Shown piece by piece: positions 1 through 12,416 of a stretch of 37,234 nt of DNA. Origin of the DNA: Wuchereria bancrofti (taxonomy: Eukaryota > Nematoda > Chromadorea > Rhabditida > Onchocercidae). Under the pieces are notes generated by a model. It was given only the letters and a program-made list of their open reading frames with translations, ran no database searches and was not told where the DNA came from. Both the position numbers and the translations under genes were made by a program. Location of the stretch: the NCBI GenBank assembly GCA_005281725.1, contig SSBO01000028.1, positions 1 to 37,234 on the forward strand. Direction: 5' to 3'. How positions within the stretch are numbered: the first letter of the stretch is position 1; every line of letters begins with the position of its first letter.

Positions 1-91
1 AACCCAGCTCAAAAAAGTACAGGACCTAAAGCGCAGAATTGAAGACAGCATACAGCGCTTACAACAAAAAGAACAACGATGAGAAGATATT

Positions 92-3000
92 ATGAACATT
101 ATGGAAAAAGAACAACTAAAGAAGGAAGAACAACTATATAAAGAGGCCCAAAAAGAAGGTTTTCTACACACACTAGAAATCGGACGAAATGCACTGTTTA
201 CGCTAATTTCAAACGTACAACGACTGGAACAAGCTATACAAACCATTGATAAAGAAATAGACAGCACAGAACCTCCAACTCCAGTTTCGACCGCACCACT
301 TGTCAGTCAAATGCAAATTCCAAAAATGGAAATGAGGACTTTTGATGGCACCCTTACTGCATGGCCAGTATTCTGGGATTGGTTCCGAATCGCCGTACAT
401 GATCAGCCAATCCCTCCGCTAAACAAACTAACGTACCTTCGGGCCTGTCTTCTGGGAGCAGCAGCCTCAGTCATAGAACCCTACGCGCTACGGACCCAGA
501 ATTATGAAGTAGTTCTCGCAGCACTAAAAAAGCGATATGAACGGCCGGCAGCAATCAAACAAGCTCTATACAGAGAACTAGAAAGATTGCCTAGAGCGAA
601 AGAAGGTAATCTACGAACCACTATAGAAGCTATTGATCGAATAATAGAATTACTCGGATTCCAAGGGGAAGATGTTAATTCAACTCTTATAATCTATCTC
701 ATAAAACAAAAGCTTCCAAAGTCCATATTGGAGAAAATAGAATACGAGAAATCTGAATGGANAGTACCCACCTTAAGAGATCGCCTAGCAACCTTTGTTA
801 TTGCTGAAGAAAATGTGGCAAGTATATTAGGCTATGCCTCAAAAGAATCATACAGTCCGCATTGGGACACAATGGAGATGTCAAAACTGACATCAGCACT
901 ACCAACGATCAACACGAAACATAATCTCCCGGCAAGAAAAAATGAAGTAACCTTAACGCACCCACCTAGAACGAACAGAAGGTGTTCGTTCTGCACAAAA
1001 CCACATCGTACTCATGAATGCCGAAAATTTTCTACACCTGATGAACGCTCGAAACGAGTGGTAGAACTAAAATTATGTTTTTTGTGCTTGAAAGAAGGAC
1101 ATAGATCAAAAGATTGCAAAGCTTCACAGTGCTTCAAATGCGGGCGAAGACACCATCCGGCATTATGCTCACCTGCAAACAACACGGACAATAAAGTTAC
1201 GAAGAACACACCAGTAAATCAAACAACAATCCACCTTGCAACGACAGAAACTAATGCAACATTCGCAAATATCAGAACATCTCCCAATAACCTTACGCCA
1301 TTGTGGTGTATAGAAGGATTTGCCAGTAACCCACGAAATCACCATAATAGTAAAAAAGTAATGGTACTCCTGGATACAGGCAGCGAAAGATCCTATATCA
1401 CAAAAAATCTCGCACAGACATTAAAAATGACTGACAGTCAGCACGAGACACTGTCAGTTGGACCTTTCGCAGCAACAAAACCAATCACAATGGAAACCAG
1501 ACGACTTCAGGTCGTCCTTGAAAGCCAGGATCGCCAAACCAAAGAAGTAGTAACCGTCAACACAGTTCCTAGTATCTTACACCGCCCGCTACAATACGCC
1601 AAAATAAAAATGAATGTAAGACAACGACATGATATCCAAACAGCGTTACAGGAACCTGAATTACTTTTGGGGGCAGATGTCATTTCAAGAATTCTCCTAC
1701 CCCAAACAACTCTTCGCCAAGGCAATTTTATTATAATTGCGACAACACTAGGTCAAATAGTAACGCGAGCAGAACCGCCACAATCAATCGACAGCAACGT
1801 CTGCACGGTAACAGTGGACCCCGTCGAAACATTTTGGAACCTTGAACTGATGGGAATCAAGGAAGACGAAGTCAAAGAAGAAGATATCATAGCTCAGGAA
1901 CATTTTGACCGAAATGTCCACACTAATGAAGAAGGAAGAATAGTGGTAAGCTTTCCCTGGAGACCAAAGCAGGATAATTTGCGCCCACTATCAGACAATT
2001 TTGCACTCTCGTCCGCAAGACTTTACTCCCAATGGAACAAATTACAATCAAAACCCGAATTAATTTCGCGGTACCATCAGACCATTCAAAACCATATCGC
2101 GAATGGAATAATAGAACCCACAACGCGCCAACACAACAACGAATATTTCCTCCCGCACCAGCCGATTTGGAATGAGAACAGTATTTCAACCAAATTACGT
2201 GTTGTCTTTGATGCAAGTGCAAAGCTACAAGGACAATCAAGCTTAAATGAATATATTTTACGGGGCCCAGTAATACTCCCACAGTTATTAGGTGTAGTAA
2301 TGCGATGGAGATTACCACCAATTGCAATTATCGCCGACATAGAAAAAGCTTTCCATCAATTAACTTTGCACATAGATGACAGGAAATTTACAAAATTCCT
2401 TTGGCTTAAGGACATATCACGTCCTCCGACGACTACAAACTTAGCGATTTTTCAATTCGCTCGATTACCATTTGGTATCATCTGCAGCCCGTTTCTCCTG
2501 GCAGCAGCCATACGATATGCTCTCCAAAAGAGAAACACTTCTCTGGCTAAAGAGCTTGAATCAAATATGTACGTTGATAATATTCTACTAACAGCTCAAA
2601 ATCTCAAAGAAGCTCATCACAAATACGAACTGACGAAGCAGTACTTTGCTTCAATTAAAATGAACCTAAGGCAACTTAAATCAAACAAAGAAGATTTCAA
2701 CAATTCACTACCCAACGAAGATCTACTCTCAGGCACAACAGTAAAAATGTTAGGAATATTATGGAACACAAGTGCGGACCAAATAATCCTGGAACTGAAG
2801 GAATTACCAAAAGCAACAACAAAGAGAACCATCCTATCCGCAGTGACAAGTGTATTTGATCCACTAGGATGGATTTCTCCTGTTCTCATACCCTTTAAGA
2901 CTTTCCTCCAAGAACTATGGCGAGATAAACTAGCTTGGGACGAACCTCTTAGCGTCGAACGATTATCCGAGTGGAACAAACTTTCTCAGTCATGGACGCA

Positions 3001-5164
3001 GGAAACATTCCTCCTCATGCGGCATATTAAAATAGAGGAAACTAGCTCGATGCATATCTTTGCAGATGCTTCAGCTAAAGCATATGGGGCCGTAGCATAC
3101 TTGCTGACTCCCGGTCAAACCGCCAAGTTATGGCTGGCCAAAACACGTCTCGCACCATTAAAGGCCACCACTATTCCCAGGTTAGAACTATTAGCGGTAC
3201 TAATTGCAACTCGTTTAGCTGTAACTATTCGAAAGGAACTTCAAAGGAAAAACCTACCAATAACGGTGTGGAGCGATTCTCAAATAGTCCTTTGTTGGCT
3301 ATTCAGTTCTACGAGACAACCAAGATTCGTAGAAAACCGCTTAAAAGAATGCAGGCAAGCGAACGTATCCTTTCAACATGTACCGACAAGGGAAAATCCA
3401 GCTGATACTTTGTCCAGGGGGATGTCTCCCGCAGAATTAAAAACTGCGACCCTGTGGTGGAATGGACCAACATGGCTATCAAATGGAGAAAACATACCAG
3501 CCTGGATCCCTCCAATACAAAGTTTATCAAAGGATAATAATGAAACACAAGCTCAACAGGACCAAGAAAGTGTATTGACAGTAGCGCAAACACTTAGAAC
3601 ACCACATCCACTTTCAACACTGCTGGAAATACAAAAATTCGGTTCTTGGAAAAACCTAATCAGTACTATCAGTCAAATTTATCGCGCTGCTGATAGAATG
3701 CTGAAGAAGAAAGAGCTCACTTCATGCGAATATTGGCAGAAAGCAATACATTTTGTCATTCAGAAAGACCAGCAACTGCTAGCAGACTATAATCAGCACG
3801 TTACGCAAACAGATAAAACAGGGATTATACGATATGTTTCTCGCATGGAAAACATGGACAACATCGAGAACCATCCTGCTTTATTGGATAGACATTCACC
3901 CATAGTACCATTACTAGTATTCGACTTCCATAACGACGCATTCCATGCTGGTCCAAGCATTACTTTAACAAAATTTAGAGAAAAGTACTGGATATTTCAA
4001 GGAAGAAGAACAGTATCTCGTATTTTACATAACTGTCAACGTTGTAAACGGTGGAGAGCTCATCCATTTTCGCTACCTAAATTTCCACCCTTTCCAATAA
4101 CACGCATCACCCGTGCACGAGCTTTTCAACATACAGGATTGGATTATCTGGGACCTATACATGTACGAAGAACCGACACAGTAGAAAAAAGATGGATTCT
4201 ACTCCTAACCTGTTTTGTAACCAGGGCAGTTCACATCGAAATAACCGACGATTTATCAAGTATAGGCTGCCTTCAAGCACTTAGACGATTCTTCGCACGA
4301 AGAGGATATCCATGCTCGTTGTACAGTGACCAAGGCACCCAAATGATGCACGTTCATGGAACCTTGCTTAATGAACTGGACAAATTACGTCAAGAACCAA
4401 AAGTACAAGCGTTTTTAAGGCCTTTAAATATAGAATGGAAGCATACTGTCCCACACGCACCTTGGGCTGGAGGATTATATGAACGATTAATTTCAATCTT
4501 CAAAAGTATATTCCGAGTAGCGGTCGGGAAACAGCTCCTAGACAGCTCAGAAATGACTACAGTGGCGATAGAAATTGAAGCAATAATAAATTCTCGTCCT
4601 TTGACCATAATTGATGACGAGACTATGCAGCCACTACGACCTATGGATTTTCTCAGCTCACAAGGATACGCAGTATCTCCACTACCTATCCGACGAGAAC
4701 ATAGTCGAGATTACCTGTTGAACTACTGGAAGGAAGGTGCAATAATAGCGGATGAATTTTGGGAAAAATGGCAAACGCAATACCTTCAAACACTACGAGA
4801 CCGCAAACAAAGAGAACACAAAGGACCACACGCGCAGACTAGACGTATTCCACAAGTGGGAGAGATTGTCTTGGTGCGCACAGGAGCAGTACTCAGAGGA
4901 TGTTGGCCTCTGGCGCACATCACCAAGTTAATAGCACAAGCTGGTAATATTCGAGCGGCCCAACTTAAAATGTCCAATGGACACATTTGGGAAAGACCAT
5001 TGAACCACCTCTACCCCTTAGAACTGAGCATCAGTCAAAACAAACAGTACCAAGTCGTGGACCCGAATATCGAACTAGAAGATGACGAAGATGAAGAAAA
5101 GCTACTCATCCGTCCTCGATTCGGCGGAAGAAAAACGATGCCAAAAGAGCTAAGAACAGGCTGA
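92..5164 (+). CDS. BEL/Pao Gag-Pol polyprotein (protease, RT, RNase H, integrase)
   Basis: The 1690-codon frame encodes the retroelement polyprotein. Approximate order: charged coiled-coil start (1-50), DUF1759-type Gag (75-225), three Cys/His knuckles (about 298-360; CSFC, CFLC, CFKC), DUF1758 aspartic protease with DTG at 428-430, Pao-type RT (about 690-900; first catalytic Asp at 749 in the ADIEKAF motif), RNase H (Asp992, Glu1032, Asp1062, Asp1105), integrase HHCC finger (about 1279-1321), integrase core with D1351, D1413 and E1464, and a DUF5641 tail (about 1530-1640). The RT active-site box reads YVDN at 827-830 where YVDD is usual, so the second catalytic Asp is Asn. Position 762 is an N. 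The same frame is open from base 2 with similar coiled-coil sequence but is cut by TGA at 80-82, so Met at 92 is probably not the native start. There is no env frame. Confidence 0.92.
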   Translation: MNIMEKEQLKKEEQLYKEAQKEGFLHTLEIGRNALFTLISNVQRLEQAIQTIDKEIDSTEPPTPVSTAPLVSQMQIPKMEMRTFDGTLTAWPVFWDWFRIAVHDQPIPPLNKLTYLRACLLGAAASVIEPYALRTQNYEVVLAALKKRYERPAAIKQALYRELERLPRAKEGNLRTTIEAIDRIIELLGFQGEDVNSTLIIYLIKQKLPKSILEKIEYEKSEWXVPTLRDRLATFVIAEENVASILGYASKESYSPHWDTMEMSKLTSALPTINTKHNLPARKNEVTLTHPPRTNRRCSFCTKPHRTHECRKFSTPDERSKRVVELKLCFLCLKEGHRSKDCKASQCFKCGRRHHPALCSPANNTDNKVTKNTPVNQTTIHLATTETNATFANIRTSPNNLTPLWCIEGFASNPRNHHNSKKVMVLLDTGSERSYITKNLAQTLKMTDSQHETLSVGPFAATKPITMETRRLQVVLESQDRQTKEVVTVNTVPSILHRPLQYAKIKMNVRQRHDIQTALQEPELLLGADVISRILLPQTTLRQGNFIIIATTLGQIVTRAEPPQSIDSNVCTVTVDPVETFWNLELMGIKEDEVKEEDIIAQEHFDRNVHTNEEGRIVVSFPWRPKQDNLRPLSDNFALSSARLYSQWNKLQSKPELISRYHQTIQNHIANGIIEPTTRQHNNEYFLPHQPIWNENSISTKLRVVFDASAKLQGQSSLNEYILRGPVILPQLLGVVMRWRLPPIAIIADIEKAFHQLTLHIDDRKFTKFLWLKDISRPPTTTNLAIFQFARLPFGIICSPFLLAAAIRYALQKRNTSLAKELESNMYVDNILLTAQNLKEAHHKYELTKQYFASIKMNLRQLKSNKEDFNNSLPNEDLLSGTTVKMLGILWNTSADQIILELKELPKATTKRTILSAVTSVFDPLGWISPVLIPFKTFLQELWRDKLAWDEPLSVERLSEWNKLSQSWTQETFLLMRHIKIEETSSMHIFADASAKAYGAVAYLLTPGQTAKLWLAKTRLAPLKATTIPRLELLAVLIATRLAVTIRKELQRKNLPITVWSDSQIVLCWLFSSTRQPRFVENRLKECRQANVSFQHVPTRENPADTLSRGMSPAELKTATLWWNGPTWLSNGENIPAWIPPIQSLSKDNNETQAQQDQESVLTVAQTLRTPHPLSTLLEIQKFGSWKNLISTISQIYRAADRMLKKKELTSCEYWQKAIHFVIQKDQQLLADYNQHVTQTDKTGIIRYVSRMENMDNIENHPALLDRHSPIVPLLVFDFHNDAFHAGPSITLTKFREKYWIFQGRRTVSRILHNCQRCKRWRAHPFSLPKFPPFPITRITRARAFQHTGLDYLGPIHVRRTDTVEKRWILLLTCFVTRAVHIEITDDLSSIGCLQALRRFFARRGYPCSLYSDQGTQMMHVHGTLLNELDKLRQEPKVQAFLRPLNIEWKHTVPHAPWAGGLYERLISIFKSIFRVAVGKQLLDSSEMTTVAIEIEAIINSRPLTIIDDETMQPLRPMDFLSSQGYAVSPLPIRREHSRDYLLNYWKEGAIIADEFWEKWQTQYLQTLRDRKQREHKGPHAQTRRIPQVGEIVLVRTGAVLRGCWPLAHITKLIAQAGNIRAAQLKMSNGHIWERPLNHLYPLELSISQNKQYQVVDPNIELEDDEDEEKLLIRPRFGGRKTMPKELRTG

Positions 5165-5209
5165 AAACAAGTTCAGTCATTTAGCTTGCTACTTTTCTCG
5201 AGTCGGGAG

Positions 5210-5377
5210 TGTCGCCACAATGGCGAAGCTATGATGTAATGAACAAAGATTACTGTTTTAAGTGATTTTAATCTACTTTGTAACCTTAACATCTGTCGCC
5301 ACAATGGCGAAGCTATGATGTAATGAACAAAGAGTATTGTTTTAAGTGATTTTAATCTACTTTGTAACCTTAACATC
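5210..5377 (+). repeat. 84-bp tandem duplication at start of BEL1 U3
   Basis: Units 5210-5293 and 5294-5377 are identical except for about two bases. Each starts with TGTCGCCACAATGGCGA, a perfect 6-bp hairpin (TCGCCA, loop CAA, TGGCGA). The LTR tip was therefore duplicated together with adjacent U3. The solo LTR at 25245-25644 has a degenerate repeat of similar period (about 87 bp), which may point to a repeated U3 control element. Confidence 0.9.
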
Positions 5378-5534
5378 CAAAAAATCCCTCCCAATTTTCT
5401 TCCTTACAAAGCCATTTATAGTATCTTGTAATGGTATGGCTCGGTTGGGAAGTGTCTAGCTTGCTTACATCTTTAAATGTTTTATAATTAAGTTATATTC
5501 GTGTGTTATGTATCAACTCGTTATTGTAATGTTG

Positions 5535-5593
5535 TATAATTTTTAATGTTAATCTGTGGTTTAATTACCCAAGTTTGAGGTTTGAATAATAAA
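5535..5593 (+). promoter_or_regulatory. LTR core promoter, embedded SL1 exon and poly(A) signal
   Basis: TATAAT lies at 5535-5540. The 22-nt nematode SL1 exon (starts GGTTTAATTACCC, ends AAGTTTGAG) is present without mismatch at 5558-5579, 23 nt downstream of the TATA-like box. It is followed by GT, as the SL exon is in SL RNA, and then by AATAAA at 5588-5593. The SL1 identity comes from the well-known conserved sequence. That it marks the RNA 5' end is inferred from the spacing. Confidence 0.8.
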
Positions 5594-5770
5594 GTATTTC
5601 ACGAAGACTCCCACAGTACACGTACACAGAACGGAACCAGTACAGATTCGAGAATCTACCAGTATCGAAGGCAAAGAAGTCAGCGATCTGAACTGTCAAG
5701 GAAGGAAACCTACTTTGTTTCGCAAGGAAGCAGAGCAGTAAGAAAGGGTTATTAAATTTGTTTTTACAAA

Positions 5771-6243
5771 GGTATACTAAACACTCGACCATTAACATAT
5801 GTAAGTTTCGATGATTATGTAGTCATACGTCCAATAGATTTTATATCACCAAACGCTCCTCTAGTAACTCAAATTTTTAGTGAAAAGGATCAAGAGGAGT
5901 ACATTCCTTATAGGATGAGTACTAAGAGAAATTAATAAATTATTGGTCACATACAAATGAAGCGTTAGATCATTTTTGGGAATTATGGAAAAGGGAATGT
6001 CTAAATAGTTTAAAGGAACGATCTCAGAAGAATCACACTTCCCCAAGATTAGTTAATACAAGGGAACCTTCAGAACAAGAAATTGTATTAGTTAACGAAC
6101 CCGAAATGGCCGTGGAATGTGGAAATTAGCAAAAATAAAGGAAGTCAATAGAGGACGAGATGGGAAAATAAGAAATGCTATAATAGAAATGCCAAATGGA
6201 AGGCTACTCCATAGGCCATTGAATATGTTATATCCTCTAGAAG
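5771..6243 (+). pseudogene. BEL2 integrase C-terminal fragment (DUF5641-like), frameshifted
   Basis: This is the end of an integrase from a BEL/Pao polyprotein, the part following the catalytic core. It matches the C-terminal region of the BEL1 integrase in pattern: NTRPLTYV, IRPIDF, then LINYW, FWELW, VLVNE, and finally LLHRPLNMLYPLE, equivalent to RPLNHLYPLE of BEL1. Reading it needs at least two frame changes, one near the TAA at about 5933 and one near 6115, where a frame begins with Met at 6117. The beginning of the domain was removed by the BEL1 insertion. The frame from 6117 runs past the integrase end into the env-like region. Confidence 0.8.
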
Positions 6244-6299
6244 TTGAAGACAACAAAATTGATCAACAACCAACTTCGGAAGCCTCAAATCAAAATTCA

Positions 6300-8061
6300 G
6301 AACCGGAGGAACCGATTGCTAGAAGAACCAGAAGGGTCACACAGATACGAGAAGGAATCCGAACAATTTCAAATTCAATAACAAACTGCCTAATTTTAAT
6401 GTCGCTGATTTTCATAACCACAGTTAAGACGAATGCCAAGCAAGATTGTAAATGGATATCAGGTATTCCTTTTAATATGCCACATAAATGGGATTGTAAT
6501 GAAATAACTCAACAAAATGTCACATTGACACAAGTTACACTTTATACTCGAATCACATTCGGATACCTGCAATCAAATGTAGTAATATTACTCGAACAGT
6601 GTGTACCAAAGCTTTTTTGAGACTAGCTTTGTCAGTAGTTTCAGACGAAACCATTATGTCTGCTATATCTTCCCATTTATGCCTAATTTTACACAATCAG
6701 AAGGAATTAAATGGATCACCGTTAAAAAAAAAAAAAAAAATTAAGCAGAATAAATGGACGACGAATAAATGGACAATATATTCATACGGTGGTTAGGAAT
6801 ACGATGTCAATCAACTAGTAATTTCATACTAGAAAAGAGATTACTCCTCCTTTATGATGGTAAGGGATTTCTATCGGATCTTAAGGATACCAATCACTGC
6901 AGTACACAAAGTGGTAAATGTGTATTAGAGTCAAGCATCGTATTATGGAACAATACCCAAGTAACAAGTAATTGTCTTTATAAATGAATTGGGAAATATA
7001 ATGCCCAAATATACGAGGAGCATGTTATCATAGATGAATTGCAAACATCATTCACCTTTATGGGAAATGAAAAGATAAAGAACACGACTTGTAATTTTTC
7101 TAACCCTCATCTCATGAATGGAGATATAATCATCGATGAAGGAGTCGACCAATGGCAATCAAAAAATGCAATGAACTTCGATTCCAAGGATCAGTTAATT
7201 ATGAAGGAACTAGACGAAGAAGAAGAAAATAAGTCAAGTAAATTTGATCCAGCGAACATTAAATTTCAATATATTTTTGATGTTGTAAACTTACAATTTA
7301 AGCAACAACTAGTTGAAACACAACGACGAAGTTGTGAAAATAGAAATAACTTATTACTTCTAATAGAATAGTTATCAACTAGTAACCCTACATTAGTTGC
7401 TAGCTTAATATTACAAAGAAGTGATATCATAGCTAAAAAACTTGATAATAAGTTATTAATAGCGCCTTGTAATGTTAATAAGTCTGAATGGAAAGAGATC
7501 GAATTTACAGGAGGCATAGTTAGCAAATTTGAAATTGAAAGAATTAATGCAGAACTAGAAATATTAGCTCAAAAACACGAAATTATCAACTTAAAGACTG
7601 ATCTGCTAAGGACAGAGTCTCTCTGGACAGAATTAGATCAACAAGGAGAAGAGTTAATTGAACAACTAACAGAACAATTTGAGAAGACTACTGAAACAAT
7701 AGAAGAAGAGTTAGTAACCATAATAGCTCATTGGAAACTCATTTCTATTAGTGTATTTAGTTCTGTAATTCTAATCATAGTAATTATTGTAGAACTAAAA
7801 TTTAAACTAATTACTCTCATTTTTCATTTTCTATGTATCAAAAAACCAATTCGAAGGGAACTCATTTCTAAGAAATTAGTCCAAATACCTCTAATGGAAA
7901 AGGGAATTCACCAATCCTATAATCAACCCATTACTTTATCTTATGTCACAATCATCCATTCCTTAAATCCATCAAACCTCCTCGCTCCGGAATGTCGCGA
8001 AAGACGCGAAAGTTGGAATAAATCCTTAAGAAAAAATAGAAATAATTTCCTCCATCCATGA
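6300..8061 (+). pseudogene. BEL2 env-like glycoprotein remnant, broken
   Basis: Downstream of the integrase, the reading frames fit an envelope-type membrane protein, as carried by some nematode BEL/Pao elements (Tas, Cer7 type). After an Arg-rich stretch at about 6320-6345 comes a hydrophobic signal-like segment (about 6385-6430). Cysteine-bearing ectodomain pieces follow in different frames (to 6620, 6769-6987, 7039-7371). From 7039 the frame is open to TGA at 8059-8061 apart from one TAG at 7369-7371; this last part has a charged coiled-coil-like stretch and one membrane anchor (about 7735-7800) followed by a basic tail. Breaks include frame changes around 6600-7040, near an A-run at about 6725-6740. 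The end overlaps the LTR start. The env assignment rests on position and topology, not on a recognised fold. Confidence 0.6.
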
Positions 8062-8355
8062 CTCATTAATCATCTCATTTATAATTCTTAGATTTATTCC
8101 CATCGAATTCCAATGCGTTTTGTTATCTCTATTCAAATCTAAAGAGATTCACACATGCTAATCTTCCATTGTTATAATGCTTATACTGTAACTAGATGTT
8201 TACAGCTTTCTTTATGTAAATGAGCAGCTGTTTTATGTTTAATGTAAACCACTCCCATTTTAAGCATTTATAAACCTTGCGATATTAAGCCGTGGTTATT
8301 CAAAAAATAAACGTTTTCTCCACGAGCCGTTGGTGTCCGTAAAGCTTTCACAACA
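7993..8355 (+). repeat. Probable 3' LTR of BEL2
   Basis: Starts TGTCGCGAAAGACGCGA (TG plus a hairpin of TCGCG and CGCGA, comparable to the BEL1 LTR tip) and ends TTTCACAACA. TATAAA is at 8269-8274, a possible RNA start GGTTATTC at 8294 is 25 nt downstream, and AATAAA is at 8306-8311. This repeats the compact TATA, start, poly(A) layout of BEL1 but without SL1. Boundaries are inferred because the partner LTR is outside the window. Confidence 0.6.
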
Positions 8356-11615
<3,260 letters not shown>

Positions 11616-12228
11616 CTCATGTTAACAGCATGGATTGAACGATACTGAACCTCAGTTCTTGCAAAACGATCTTCCATCTATGTAACAAATGAATTTTTGA
11701 AAACTTTCAATTTTGATAAGAATTACCAGCATTATTTAGTACTGTAATTAATCGCGATTTATTAAAACGTAAGAATGGGTCACGTGAAAGATTCACAGTC
11801 TGGCAGAGTGGATCAACGTGAAAGATTCACGGCCTGGCAATCTTAGTATCAATTACTAAGCCTTAGTCGTGAGCTTGCAAAAATGTAATCTACTGCTCTT
11901 TTAACATCAATCAGTTGACATGGTTCTCCTTTCTACGATGAAATGGGAATGATTAATGTTACATCTCCTTAATCATAATTTTCCGCGTGTTCATATGCAA
12001 TCTATGTGATATTTCATTTCGATACTGATATTGCATTTATTTCAATTAATTACACATTATTGATAATAATGTTTTTCCAATTAAAAGTGAAGTTTGAAAT
12101 TTCAAAAATGTCCAATACCGACAAAGAGTTATAATACTTACTTATTAACGTTTGATTTTGCTGTTAAGCTCCGAATTTTATCTCTTATATATCAAGTCAA
12201 GCCGAATGAGAATATTACTTTATGAAGA
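11616..12228. other. Non-coding; short paired repeats
   Basis: No exon is supported. Two similar 26-bp units (11781-11806 and 11815-11840), each containing the small inverted repeat GTGAAAGATTCAC, lie 34 bp apart; the first includes the palindrome CACGTG. Confidence 0.5.
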
Positions 12229-12364
12229 ATGATGACTTGTCCTGGGAGTAGCGGGACGTTCGGAAGCATTGCAAAGATGAATGCAGGTGCTTTCACAGTT
12301 AAGACATGTTATCGGCCGTAAGGCCGACTTTTGGCCTCCAACTGTGTTGTCGCCTGAGTTGGGG
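12229..12364 (+). other. Locally GC-richer, foldable stretch upstream of the WBP4 pseudogene
   Basis: This patch stands out from AT-rich flanks. It holds a perfect hairpin TCGGCC-GTAA-GGCCGA (12312-12327), a second stem pairing about 12336-12343 with 12357-12364, and a 7-bp pairing of CACAGTT (12294-12300) with AACTGTG (12340-12346) that would enclose the first hairpin and compete with the second. ATGATGA at 12229 and CTGA at 12354 resemble snoRNA C and D boxes, but no terminal stem is evident. It could equally be promoter or 5' UTR sequence. Confidence 0.3.
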
Positions 12365-12416
12365 TTAATTTGACTGTGGTCAGATGATAAGATCATATAT
12401 TATTTGAAGTCATAGT

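Larger units (their letters stand above)
1..5768 (+). mobile_element. BEL/Pao LTR retrotransposon BEL1, 5' end outside window
   Basis: This is a retroelement that copies itself through an RNA intermediate. The window shows a Gag-Pol frame (92-5164) followed by a 3' LTR (about 5210-5768); the 5' LTR and first part of gag lie beyond the left edge. The domain order Gag, zinc knuckles, aspartic protease, RT, RNase H, integrase is that of BEL/Pao. The right boundary is supported twice: integrase sequence of an unrelated element begins directly after 5768-5770, and a minus-strand LTR at 37136-37234 stops matching at the same base. The element is more GC-rich than its surroundings and its main frame is long and open, so it looks much younger than the decayed DNA around it. 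Confidence 0.9.
5210..5768 (+). repeat. 3' LTR of BEL1
   Basis: The LTR begins TGTCGCC just after a purine-rich stretch (GAGTCGGGAG) that fits a polypurine tract, and ends TTTTTACA. The TG...CA ends fit the LTR rule. Inferred layout: U3 5210-5557 with a tandem duplication at its start, TATA-like TATAAT at 5535-5540, putative start of R at 5558, AATAAA at 5588-5593, then U5 to 5768. The U3 shares several islands (ATCCCTCCC, CTTCCTTAC, TATGG followed by GGTTGG) with the solo LTR near 25300-25644, so both belong to one family group. The 5' copy is not in the window, so the left boundary rests on motif and context. Confidence 0.8.
5769..8355 (+). mobile_element. Decayed second BEL/Pao element BEL2 (3' part), interrupted by BEL1
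   Basis: Integrase C-terminal (DUF5641-type) sequence starts abruptly where the BEL1 LTR ends, with the family motif NTRPLTYV and then IRPIDF. It continues through an env-like region into an LTR ending about 8355. It resembles BEL1 only distantly and its frames are broken, so it is a separate and older element. The missing 5' part should lie upstream of BEL1, outside the window. Confidence 0.8.

Noticed and set aside
3130..3405. Second-frame open stretch inside the BEL1 polyprotein
   Set aside because: Overlaps the conserved RNase H coding region in another frame and has no features of its own.
5558..5660. A genuine SL1 RNA gene in the LTR region
   Set aside because: Only the SL exon and following GT are present. 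AATAAA follows within 10 nt and no Sm site or SL RNA stem-loops are recognised.
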